Assembly: GCA_021202275.1 (NCBI GenBank)
Contig: JAJQDI010000027.1
Location: 35,219 to 99,218, forward strand
Source: Bacteroides sp.
Lineage (GTDB): Bacteria > Bacteroidota > Bacteroidia > Bacteroidales > Bacteroidaceae
Length of the DNA: 64,000 nt
Direction: 5' to 3'
In this document: positions 9,030 through 17,727 of the stretch, in pieces
Layout of the letters: each line of letters opens with the position of its first letter
Position numbering within the stretch: position 1 is the stretch's first letter
Program-made: the position numbers and the translations under genes
Notes under the pieces: model-generated
Told to the model about the DNA's origin: nothing
Databases searched by the model: none
Seen by the model: only the letters and a program-made list of their open reading frames with translations

Positions 9030-10868
9030 TCATTTCAGTGCTCTGGGTGTATCCAGGAATCTTTGCTCGTTGAAGCGCTGGTTGTCGGGGATACCTTCTT
9101 TCTTTCCGGCTCCTTCTTTCATCAGTGCTTTCAGTTCCTGCAGATGTGCCTGATAGACCCGGCGTGGGGTAGTATCATATTTCTTGCACAGGGAAGCGGC
9201 CATGCCTACTACCTCACCCATCATGCCTGTGGTGCGCATCACCCGTACGGTGCCCAGTGCTACGTGGGTTACGCTGATGTCACGACCTGCCATAAACAGG
9301 TTGTCTATGTTGCGCGAGTAGAGGCAACGGTAGGGTATGGCGTAGGGATATATATAGATATGTCTGGTGGCTGCCTTGAATTCCTGTCCGGGAAAGTGTA
9401 CCGAATTGTCGGGATCAGGGAAGTGCAGGTCGATGCTCCAGGAGGCGGAGAACGAGGCGTCTTCGTGGAAGACGTTCTTGTCTATATCGTCCTGTTTGAG
9501 GATATAGTCGCCCAGCAGCCTGCGCGATTCGCGCTTACCGGCCACATAGGCCACCCAGCCCAGCGCACGGTTCTTGTAGGCATCGTTGTCTTTCAGATCG
9601 TTTTTCAGAAAGCTCCAGTTGGAGAAGACTACCAGCAGGCCGTAGTCGCGGATGCGTTCGAAGTCACGGATCGGGTCGAGATTCATTCCGGTTTCCCATT
9701 TCCACTCGCCCATGGTGACTTTTTCGCTGTTCACCTCGTTGAACTCTATGCCGTACCGGAAGCGGGGGAAACCGGCTTTTTTCCTGGTATCGATGGAATA
9801 CCATTGTACGGAAGAGCCCATGGTGAGGTCGTCGGCTACTTCGGGTGCCAGTTCCTCGCCAAACTCTTCGCGGCTTTCCCGTCCCATGCGGTAGTCGGCT
9901 CCGGCTAAGAATCCAATGGTACCGTCGCCCGTGCAGTCGGAGAAAAGCGGAGCCTGGAAAAGGATCTCTTCTCCCGTTTCGATGTGACGGACGGTGACGG
10001 AGACGATCTTGTTTCCGCTGGTCTCTACGGCGATGGCTCTGTAGTTGGCGAAAAGGGTGACATTCTCTTCCCTGGCGATGAATGCCTCTTTCTTTTCATC
10101 TTCGTAGGCTTCGGCAGGGTTGGCATTTCCCTGGCGGGCGTGGCCGAACTCACGGATCATGCGTCCCAGACCGGGGTTGGGTTCCATCTCGATGGTACCG
10201 CCCAGGTGTACACGGATCTCGGCACTGTTGTTGCCTCCCAGGACCGGACGGTCGTTGATCAGGGCTACGTTACATCCCATACGGGCGGCAGTGGCTGCGG
10301 CACACATGCCCGCGATGCCACCGCCTACTACAACCAGATCGTAGGTTTCCGTTTGCATCGGGCGCGCAGGTATGTGCAACATCTTCTTTCTGAACGCCTC
10401 GAGTGCGGCAAGGTCCGAAGGGGGCAGTTGACCCTCTTCGGTAGTGAAGTAGATGGCGTCGCAACGGCCGTTGAAGCCGGTGAGGTCTACCAGTGAAAGG
10501 GTAGTCTGCATCTGACTGATGGTAACTTTCCCGGCAGGTTGCCAGTACCATTCCGATCCCTGGCTACCCAGGACTGCGGGTAGTTTCTTATTGCCTACTT
10601 TCAACGCGAATCTGCCGGGGCCCTCCTGGGTAGTCCAGGGAGATGTCCAGTTGAAGGTACGTACATAGACGTGGTAGGTTCCTTTTTCGGGGAAAGTGAC
10701 TTCCGTAGTGGCATCTGCGACGGGAGTTCCCAACCCGTGAGCCATCAGGTAAGGAGAACCCATCAGGTCCATGAATTGCTGATCCACTACCCAGCCGCCT
10801 TTGTTGCTGAAGCTCTCGGCCTCTACCAGGATATCCGCGGCATAGGTTCCGGAGCAGCAGAATAACAA
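9030..10868 (-). CDS. FAD-dependent oxidoreductase with N-terminal sugar-binding-like domain (start out of frame)
   Basis: The open frame runs for 612 residues from a TTG codon. Residues about 10-150 form a beta-rich, carbohydrate-binding-like domain (VEAESF, GTYHVYVRTFNW). A Rossmann FAD domain follows from about 180, with the dinucleotide motif VVVGGGIAGMCAA and RPVLGGNNS. The C-terminal FMAGRDISVTHVALGTVRVM is typical of the PF12831-type FAD oxidoreductases common in PULs; the exact reaction is unknown. The natural start is almost certainly ATG 10893. It is followed by a run of eight A; with seven A the frame would read a perfect signal peptide ending GTYA and join this gene. As sequenced, that frame meets TGA. 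Confidence 0.75.
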   Translation of the reverse strand: MLFCCSGTYAADILVEAESFSNKGGWVVDQQFMDLMGSPYLMAHGLGTPVADATTEVTFPEKGTYHVYVRTFNWTSPWTTQEGPGRFALKVGNKKLPAVLGSQGSEWYWQPAGKVTISQMQTTLSLVDLTGFNGRCDAIYFTTEEGQLPPSDLAALEAFRKKMLHIPARPMQTETYDLVVVGGGIAGMCAAATAARMGCNVALINDRPVLGGNNSAEIRVHLGGTIEMEPNPGLGRMIREFGHARQGNANPAEAYEDEKKEAFIAREENVTLFANYRAIAVETSGNKIVSVTVRHIETGEEILFQAPLFSDCTGDGTIGFLAGADYRMGRESREEFGEELAPEVADDLTMGSSVQWYSIDTRKKAGFPRFRYGIEFNEVNSEKVTMGEWKWETGMNLDPIRDFERIRDYGLLVVFSNWSFLKNDLKDNDAYKNRALGWVAYVAGKRESRRLLGDYILKQDDIDKNVFHEDASFSASWSIDLHFPDPDNSVHFPGQEFKAATRHIYIYPYAIPYRCLYSRNIDNLFMAGRDISVTHVALGTVRVMRTTGMMGEVVGMAASLCKKYDTTPRRVYQAHLQELKALMKEGAGKKEGIPDNQRFNEQRFLDTPRALK

Positions 10869-10882
10869 GATGATATAGAGTA

Positions 10883-10893
10883 TTTTTTTTCAT
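10883..10893 (-). other. ATG plus A8 tract that puts the FAD oxidoreductase out of frame
   Basis: The minus strand reads ATG at 10893-10891 followed by eight A (10890-10883). Removing one A restores MKKILYIILLFCCSGTYA, a textbook signal peptide, in frame with the gene. The same arrangement occurs at the susC start (19795-19807). It could be a sequencing error, a phase-variable tract, or a site of transcriptional slippage. Confidence 0.75.
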
Positions 10894-10958
10894 ATAATTT
10901 GTTTTGAATAGTAAGGAAATGACAATGTACGGATTTGAAATACAGGGATTCACCCACC

Positions 10959-11000
10959 TGTAGAGACGCACGGCGTGCATCTCCGCGGCGTGCGTCTCCG
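10959..11000. repeat. Single palindromic intergenic repeat with partial second copy (copy 4)
   Basis: A forward copy at 10959-10988 carries one change in the second arm (GTGCATCTC). It is followed at once by a partial tandem copy (GCGTGCGTCTCCGCA, 10987-11000). Unlike the other three sites, no inverted partner is found nearby. It lies between the DUF4832-type gene and the FAD oxidoreductase gene. Confidence 0.75.
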
Positions 11001-11133
11001 CATCACAGGTCCCACACACAAGGGTATATCCTTTGCAGGATATGCTCATTCTAACGTATGTCGTTATGTATGATCCGTTTCCGGAGGTGTTTTCATCGGA
11101 CCGGAGGTAAATTCCTGTATTCCCGATTGTAGA

Positions 11134-12759
11134 TCACTCCACCGTTACTTCCGTCAGCTTCACCCATCCTTCGGGAGTGAGGTGATCGTCTTTGGCCGAG
11201 ATCAGGATGCCGATCTCATGGTCTTTATGGGTATCTACTATACCCACTGCCCACATATATGTTCCCGTACTCACGTTGGAGAGGGTAGGAGTGAACGTAT
11301 ACTGGGTAGGGGTACCTTTGATCCATTCGGACGGTTCGGCCTGTTCGTCTATGAAGAGGTATTCCGGTGTCAGGCTTTGCGTATCCAACAGGGCGAAAGC
11401 CACTTTGAAGCGGTCTTTCCACTGCTTGATGTTCGTAGGGCAATAGCCCCAGCCCAGGTTGAGCCAGCGGTGGGTGAGGGTAGGGGAGGAACCGCTTTTC
11501 ACGGTTGGTGGCACAGACAACCGGTCGGGGTAGAGTCTGTAGCCTCCTTCGGCAATAAACTCTTCTACCAGCGAGAAAGCCTCGTTGAACCAGGAGAAGG
11601 TTTCCGAATTGACCAGGTCGCTGTTGTACCGGAAGTCCATCATATTCACATACGCCCCTTTGCCCTCTTCGTACTCGCCTTTGCGTACATCGGCATAGTC
11701 GGCGTAGCCGTCTCCATGGATAGATCCGCCGTGAGAGGTCTTCACCCATCCGCCTTCCAGAATGATCGGGAGCTTGTGTCTTTTACTGGCGGCATAGTTG
11801 CGTTCCCAGGTGCTATAGTAGGTCTTCATACCGAACGCGTCGTGACGCAGGGAGTATCCTTTGGCAATAGCTTTTTCCAGTAACCTTTCTGTATCCGGAT
11901 CGTAGTTGCTGCCGTCCCACTCCTTGCCGGTACCGATCCAGCGGTGGTAATTGATGATCACCGGGACTTTGGTAAAGGCATTGGCATACAAGTCTGTGCC
12001 GTAGTCGAATACCGCTTCCCGCGGACTTTCGTCGCCGGTGGAATAGAGTACCGAATGGTATTCTCCCCATTTGCCGAAACCCTGACCGCTGATGAACTGC
12101 ACCCTGTCCGGATCGTTGAATGTCCGGGCGAATTCCTGGATGAAATGCGTATAGTGTTGCTGGAATACCGGATTGTCGGGATAGGGAGACCATACCCTCA
12201 CAGATCCGGTAGTGGTTTCGTATCCTTCGATGCCCGGGGAGTTCTTTACATAATCCGGAGTAAAATTGTAGCGCTTGTCGCGACTGTCTACCACAAAGGT
12301 AAACGCCAGTTTCAGGTTCCTTTCTCTGGCTCCTTCTACCAGTTCCCTGAATCGTTGCGCAGGCTGGGTATTGACACCGTCGTTCCAGATATACACCCCG
12401 TCTTCCGGGTTGAAGTCGGACCAGGCCCCACGGATATACAAGGTGGTGGCGTAGTCCGAGACTTTCACTACACCTTGGGTCGATTGCATATGGTCGTAAT
12501 CGTTCCAGAAGGTTGTCGACAATCCGTCGCCGATACCGGAATAGATGACCCACCCGGTCAGGGGGTTACGTAGCATCTTGCTTCGTTCGGGAGAGATCGT
12601 CACCTGCACATTGTCTTTGATGTCCGGCTCGTTGGCACTGTCAACGTCGCCACCGTCGGCGTTGTCGCTGGTACAGGCTCCGCAACCTACCAGAAGGGCT
12701 ATCAGGCTACTCATAGCGATGAGTCTGAACTTATGTATGGCTGTTGTTTCTTTGTTCAT
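11134..12759 (-). CDS. DUF4832/DUF4874-like lipoprotein with glycosidase-like barrel
   Basis: This 541-residue lipoprotein has a lipobox LVGC with the modified Cys at 26 (a second Cys follows at 29). The N-terminal half resembles a (beta/alpha)8 glycosidase barrel: LYIRGAWSDFNPEDGVYIW, then FTFVVDSR, FISGQGFGKWGEYHS, IINYHRWIG and ILEGGW. The last, with E and a Trp, may hold an active-site carboxylate. The C-terminal 150 residues look like a beta-sandwich. It is assigned by resemblance to DUF4874/DUF4832 proteins; no activity is established for this one. It lies between the SusE-like gene and the FAD enzyme in the PUL, so cell-surface glycan binding or cleavage is a fair inference. Confidence 0.65.
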   Translation of the reverse strand: MNKETTAIHKFRLIAMSSLIALLVGCGACTSDNADGGDVDSANEPDIKDNVQVTISPERSKMLRNPLTGWVIYSGIGDGLSTTFWNDYDHMQSTQGVVKVSDYATTLYIRGAWSDFNPEDGVYIWNDGVNTQPAQRFRELVEGARERNLKLAFTFVVDSRDKRYNFTPDYVKNSPGIEGYETTTGSVRVWSPYPDNPVFQQHYTHFIQEFARTFNDPDRVQFISGQGFGKWGEYHSVLYSTGDESPREAVFDYGTDLYANAFTKVPVIINYHRWIGTGKEWDGSNYDPDTERLLEKAIAKGYSLRHDAFGMKTYYSTWERNYAASKRHKLPIILEGGWVKTSHGGSIHGDGYADYADVRKGEYEEGKGAYVNMMDFRYNSDLVNSETFSWFNEAFSLVEEFIAEGGYRLYPDRLSVPPTVKSGSSPTLTHRWLNLGWGYCPTNIKQWKDRFKVAFALLDTQSLTPEYLFIDEQAEPSEWIKGTPTQYTFTPTLSNVSTGTYMWAVGIVDTHKDHEIGILISAKDDHLTPEGWVKLTEVTVE

Positions 12760-12871
12760 GGTATATTCGTTTCTATGGATGAAAGTCAGGTATACTGTGG
12801 CTCATGGGTTCTTCTTGTCCATGATGTCCTGACGGTTTGTGAACGTATGATCGTTCTATCTTCTGTCCGAC

Positions 12872-12900
12872 CCTATCGGAAGGATCTTCCTTCCGATAGG
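12872..12900. other. Intercistronic hairpin downstream of the susE-like gene
   Basis: Two perfect 11-base arms (CCTATCGGAAG and CTTCCGATAGG) enclose a 7-base loop, 31 bases past the susE stop. There is no T run on the minus strand, so it is more likely an mRNA-stabilising or processing structure than a full terminator. Confidence 0.7.
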
Positions 12901-12931
12901 ACGCTAATGAATGGTCCGGGTATTTTGTAGC

Positions 12932-13876
12932 TTATTTGTTAGAGAATACCACAGTGAGGTTTTCAATATCTACCACTACAAAATTGGTGTTTTCCGGCAA
13001 TAAGAAGAAGGCATAGCGGTTGTCTCCCTGTCCTTCTACCACTGTGTAAGACGTGCCGGAAGTGGCCGCGAGGTAACCGTTCTTCACATTTCTTTCCGCT
13101 TCGGCGGTAGATCCGTAGGCATATACATTGTTGTGGATCTCCGACACTGTGAACCGGATGGCTCCGCTGTAACTCTGTTTGTCATAGTCATTGGTAACCG
13201 CTTTTCTGGGCAGCACTTCTCCTTTGTAGACAAATACATACGGATTGGCCAGGCTCTGTTTCAGTACGTAATCGGTATGGTATCCCCTCTCGAATCCGGT
13301 ATTTCCCTCCCAGTTGTTGAATCCGCCATACATCCAGAGTTGGGTTACTTCCGAAAGGAAAGGATTGATTCCGTCTACCGTATTGTTCCAGCTTACCACT
13401 TTGTTCTGCGGATCGGTTGCCGGAGAATAAATGGTAATTGTTTTCATATCGGTATTCACTACTACACGATAGATTCCTGCTAAAGGAATGTTCCAGTGGT
13501 TGGAGCTCTCCGCGGTTGCTGTTTCTACCTGTGTGAAGGTCATGGCATTTCCATCGTTGATGGGTTGACTACCTGCTGCATTGGGAGCGATAGAGAGTTC
13601 TTTTTTACCGTCGAAAAGGATGGGCAGATAGAGCGTACCTGCTGACAATTCGCCCCGGAAGGCGTAACAATTTTCATCTTCCAGTGTCTGTGTCATTTCT
13701 ATCTGGGTATTGCCAGTTGCCGTGCCGGCCAGGTAGATACTCTCTACATCCATGATATCCCCGGCGGGAACAATGGTTACGGTTTCCGTAACAAAGTTTA
13801 CGCTTACTCTGTATGTGTCGGCCTCTTTGATGACCCACGAGTGGGCTTTTTCTCTGGATGTAGCTACGGCTTCCAT
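12932..13876 (-). pseudogene. SusE/SusF-like lipoprotein, 3' part beyond an in-frame TAG
   Basis: The 3' part of the gene is 314 codons long in the same frame as the upstream part, from which it is cut off by TAG at 13897-13895. It starts with the end of one carbohydrate-binding module, then a second complete copy (IYLAGTATG ... LPILFDGKKEL), then a third C-terminal SusF-like module (WMYGGFNNWEGN). The residues across the stop read on smoothly (VVSQ, stop, EITQEAMEAV), so a single C-to-T change from CAG would explain the break. The product, if made, would be a glycan-binding surface lipoprotein fragment without a signal peptide. Confidence 0.75.
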
Positions 13877-13894
13877 TGCCTCCTGGGTGATTTC

Positions 13895-14565
13895 CTATTG
13901 TGACACAACGGGACCGATCGCGTTTTCTTCTCCGTCGTAGAGGATCGGGAAGTGGATGGTTCCGGCAGACAGGTCTCCCGTATAGGTAAATATCGAAGCG
14001 TTGCTACCGGCGAAGATCTCTATGTCGCTGCTGCCTACGGCCGTTCCCGACATAAATACACGGTCGGCCCTGAACTGTTTCGCACCGTAGGTCTTCACTC
14101 TGACAGTTACCGAAGAAGTCTCCGGGATGATCACGCGGGGCCCGTCGTAAGAAGCGGTCACTGTAAATTGCAGGGTATTGTTGGTGCTGGTGAGTTGTCC
14201 CCAGCGGTCTACCAGGATATCCTGCAACTCTTTGTGGGTATACGATCTGCTGAATACACCGTCGTCTTCGTATTCTTTGATCGGCTGGATATCGGCCACG
14301 CCCATGAGGTCTATTTCGTATACATACGTAATGATATAGTCTGAGCCTAGATCGGAAGCAGGTTCCCATTGCAGGGTGAGTGCTGTTTCGTAGGGAGTAT
14401 CTTCGTTCAATACAATCTCCTCACTGTCTGCTGTAAGTTCCAAACTGTACTGGTTCCGGGAATATGTATTGTCCGGATGGTCGTCGCAAGCTATAAAAAA
14501 CACGCGATCCAGGCGATAGATAAATATCTGAACAGGTTGATTGGTAAATGGATATGTTTTTTCAT
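13895..14565 (-). pseudogene. SusE-like lipoprotein, 5' part with frameshifted signal peptide
   Basis: This part holds a SusE-type N-terminal Ig-like domain (LELTADSEEIVLNEDT, LQWEPASDLGSDYIITYVYEIDL) and a first carbohydrate-binding module (FMSGTAVG ... FPILYDGEENAIGP), then stops at TAG. The open frame begins at GTG 14503. The expected start is ATG 14565 (MKKHIHLPINLF), but a run of six T (plus-strand A6 at 14495-14500) leaves it one base short. With seven T it would read on into FFIACDDHPDN, giving a lipobox IAC. The gene therefore has two separate lesions. It is third in the susCDE order and would bind the PUL glycan at the surface. Confidence 0.75.
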
Positions 14566-14664
14566 CATTGTTATTTTATTACTCTGTTTTGATTTTCAGA
14601 AGACAAGGAAGTCTCTTTCCGATGAATAGGAAGGACTTCACCGGACGAGAAAAGCAGATCCGAA

Positions 14665-14709
14665 GGGCCGCCTCAGCAGATACTGAGTAAGGGAATGCTG
14701 AGGCGGCCC
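14665..14709. other. Strong hairpin between susD and susE
   Basis: Two perfect 14-base arms, GC-rich (GGGCCGCCTCAGCA and its complement), flank a 17-base loop. The hairpin lies 44 bases past the susD stop (14753) and about 100 bases before the susE start. There is no T run on either side. Placed here it would let susCD mRNA outlast the downstream message, as intercistronic hairpins are known to do in other bacteria; that role is inferred. Confidence 0.8.
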
Positions 14710-14752
14710 GGAACTACTACATAGATACCTTGATCAACAATCTTAACCTTAA

Positions 14753-16462
14753 TTAATATTCGGGATTTTGTTCCAGATTGGGACATACTTCTACTTCGGA
14801 GGTAGGGATCGGCCACAGATATTGGCGTTCGTCCCAGATCCGCTGAGACAATACGGCGATCTGTCCGGCATGTTCCATCACAGAGAAATCGGCGATACCG
14901 TCTTCGTCCAGGGTAGGAGTCGTGGGCCAGAACCAGAGATTTCTGGAAGTGACGGTAGCGATCAGATCTTCGGCAGGGTACAGAATACCGTAATTTTTTG
15001 TATTCAGTGCTTTGGTTGCCAGTCGCCAACGGATCAGGTCCATATAGCGCAGCCCTTCGTTGGCCAGTTCCACTCTGCGTTCCGTGCGGATGGTCTTGCG
15101 CAGTTCTGCCTGTCCTGTGTGGGTAACAGCCGGGTATCTATCCGTATCTGAAACCCGTACACCGTATCCGCGTGCACGTACCTGGTTGATGGCGTTCAAC
15201 ACCGATTCGTCTATGTCGTTCATCTCTATCCTGGCTTCGGCATACATCAACAGCACATCCGCGTAACGCATGATCACATAGTCACATTCTACCTGTTTTC
15301 CGTTTTCCGTCCAGGTCATATCGATGCCCTTTTTCCAGTTAAGGGCATTGTACGAGGCATATTGATTGATCGCGCGGTTATCGTTGTTGTCTTGCAGGAC
15401 TCCTGTCGTATAATTCATGACTTTGGTTACTTCCGGGTGTGGGTCGTAATGGAATCCTACGTGTGTAGTCCCGAATTCAACAATGGTTTTTGCACAGCGG
15501 GGATCTCTGTTCTCAAACGGGTTTCGCGGATTGAATAAAGGGGATTTATCTATCGGAAGCCCATCCGTACACAGGAAAGCCGCCAGCAGATCCCAGGACG
15601 GACAGGCCGATCCGTATCCGCCGGGGTTGCGGGTGAGTTGGTTGTTTACGATCCACTGATCCAGTACCACGCTGTGTGCGACCGATCGGGGGATATAGAA
15701 GATCTTCTCTTTGGTATTGTTTTTGGTGGTTGCCAGAAAGAGGTCCTCAAAATCTTCATGCAACTCATAAATCCCCAGATCGATACACTTCTTAGCAGCT
15801 TCCGCTGCCACTGCCCAGTCGCCGAAATAGAGAGCGAAACGGGCTTTCATCGCGTAGGCAGCTCCCTTGCTGAAATGCTCGGCCGCGGTTCCGTAGGAAA
15901 CGGGAAGGTCTTCTGCCGCCTGGTCAAAGTCTGCATATACCAGCGGAATGATCTCCTCTTTCGGGATACATCCCATGGCGAAAGCCTCCTGAATGGTCAC
16001 ATATTTGTCTAAATAAGGTACATCCCCGTAATAACAGATCAGTTCCGCATATTTGCAGGCGCGGGCAAAGTAGGCTTCCGCTTTGTATTGCCGTATTTTA
16101 TCTTCCGCCACGTTGACGGCAGCGGCGTCTATACGTTCGAGCAGGGTATTGGCGCGCGCGATCAGTTTATAGGATTGCTGCCACAACCGCAGGACCTCCC
16201 ATTGCTGCCCGTTCAGGGTACCATATAGTATGTCCATACGATATGTATCGCGGTACGAGAAATTGTCTGTCCATTGTTCCGAATTTTCCAGCGGATCTCT
16301 CCAGTATCCCAGTATATAGAATTCGCTGACAGCCATATCCAGTTCTTCCACCGTGGAGTACCAGGATTCACTGTTCCCCTGTGACAACGGGGTCAGATCC
16401 ATATCTACACATGAAGTCAGCACGCTGGCACCTAATAGAAAGGTTACGATCTTATGTTTCAT
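14753..16462 (-). CDS. SusD-like nutrient-binding outer-membrane lipoprotein
   Basis: This 569-residue protein should cap the SusC channel and bind the target glycan at the surface. The signal peptide is MKHKIVTFLLGASVLTS with the lipidated Cys at 18 (lipobox LTSC). The TPR-rich SusD/RagB fold is shown by YKLIARANTLLERID, AEAYFARACKYAELI and the conserved C-terminal signature LRKTIRTERRVELANEGLRYMDLIRW. The frame is open to 16549, but ATG 16462 is the first that gives a lipoprotein signal. It follows susC by 11 bases and, unlike susC and susE, is intact. Confidence 0.93.
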   Translation of the reverse strand: MKHKIVTFLLGASVLTSCVDMDLTPLSQGNSESWYSTVEELDMAVSEFYILGYWRDPLENSEQWTDNFSYRDTYRMDILYGTLNGQQWEVLRLWQQSYKLIARANTLLERIDAAAVNVAEDKIRQYKAEAYFARACKYAELICYYGDVPYLDKYVTIQEAFAMGCIPKEEIIPLVYADFDQAAEDLPVSYGTAAEHFSKGAAYAMKARFALYFGDWAVAAEAAKKCIDLGIYELHEDFEDLFLATTKNNTKEKIFYIPRSVAHSVVLDQWIVNNQLTRNPGGYGSACPSWDLLAAFLCTDGLPIDKSPLFNPRNPFENRDPRCAKTIVEFGTTHVGFHYDPHPEVTKVMNYTTGVLQDNNDNRAINQYASYNALNWKKGIDMTWTENGKQVECDYVIMRYADVLLMYAEARIEMNDIDESVLNAINQVRARGYGVRVSDTDRYPAVTHTGQAELRKTIRTERRVELANEGLRYMDLIRWRLATKALNTKNYGILYPAEDLIATVTSRNLWFWPTTPTLDEDGIADFSVMEHAGQIAVLSQRIWDERQYLWPIPTSEVEVCPNLEQNPEY

Positions 16463-16473
16463 AGTTATATCAT

Positions 16474-17697
16474 TTAAAAGTTTACGGAAAGACCTACGAT
16501 CAGGGAAGTGGTAATGGGATAAGAAGAAACTCCCATCTCCGGGTCCCAACCTTTGGGATATTTACTGAGGCAAAATACATCTGAAGCACTTGCATATACA
16601 CGTATATGATTGATATTTGCCTTTTGAGTGAATGTCTGGGGCAATGTATATCCGAAGGTGATGTTCTTCAAACGGAAGTAGCGTCCGTTGAACATCCAGA
16701 AATCGGACATGGCCATGTTGCTTTCCACATTGGCACGGGTCAGACGCGGGTATTTGGCTCTGGCATTCTCTTCGTTGGTATTGAATACGCTCCAATAGTT
16801 TCCATCCAGGATATCGGGTATGTTGCCGTAGTTGCCACGGAGGGATTCTACCATCTCCCTGGCCAGGCGTACGTTCTGTTTGCCTATGCCGTTGAAAGAG
16901 AGAGAAAGGTCGAAATTCTTATACCCTACATTCACATTCCCTCCGAACTGAAGACGTGGCAGTGAATTACCCAAAGGAACTCTGTCATATTCCGGTGAGA
17001 TGATACCGTCGGGTACGCCGTCGGGTCCGGAGATATCCCGGTATTTCAGATCTCCTATCTGTACCTGATTGTTCAGTGTAGCCGAGTTGTCTACCTCTTC
17101 CTGGGTCTGGTATATGCCTTCACAGATATATCCGTACCATGCGTTGTAGGTTACACCCGCCACTTTGATTTTGTTACCGCTTATGATCTCTGTGTTTTCC
17201 AGATAATCGATCCTGGAAATAAAGTCGGATAGGTTGACGGCTACGCCATAGGTCCAGTTGCCCACCTTATCGTTCCATCCCAGTTCCAGATCAAACCCTT
17301 TGGTAGACATTTTTCCGGCGTTGGTGCTCGGATCATTGTATCCCATGATGGCAGGGATCTTGGTATCATCCAGAAGCATATCTTTTGTCTTCTTCCAGTA
17401 ATAATCGAACGTTATACGTAACCGGCTGTTCAGGAAACTGAGATCCACACCTATGTCGGTAGATTGAGTGGTTTCCCAGGTAATGTTCTCAACAGCCAGG
17501 GCACGTTGAGCTGCTGTTGTATGGGAAACCAATTCACCGTTCTGATAGAACAGCGCACTGCTGAAATTCATAAGTGCCATGTAAGGGAAGTTACTTCCGA
17601 TACGTTCGTTGCCTAAGGAACCCCAGGAGGCTCTTAGTTTCAGGAAAGACAACCAATCGATGCCGGCATTCTTCATAAAACTCTCTTCACTGATCAC
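16474..17697 (-). pseudogene. SusC-like TonB-dependent transporter, C-terminal barrel part after an in-frame TAG
   Basis: The second part of susC holds 407 codons of the beta-barrel and ends with an aromatic residue (VGLSVNF), as outer-membrane proteins do. It is in the same frame as the first part. The codons between them read GTFPSFSAGWVISEES, the conserved SusC motif that normally follows an Arg-aromatic-Gly step, so the TAG at 17730-17728 replaces a Tyr or Trp codon (TGG to TAG is a single change). Alone this piece cannot reach the outer membrane. Confidence 0.85.
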
Positions 17698-17727
17698 CCA
17701 ACCTGCCGAGAAAGAAGGGAAAGTACC

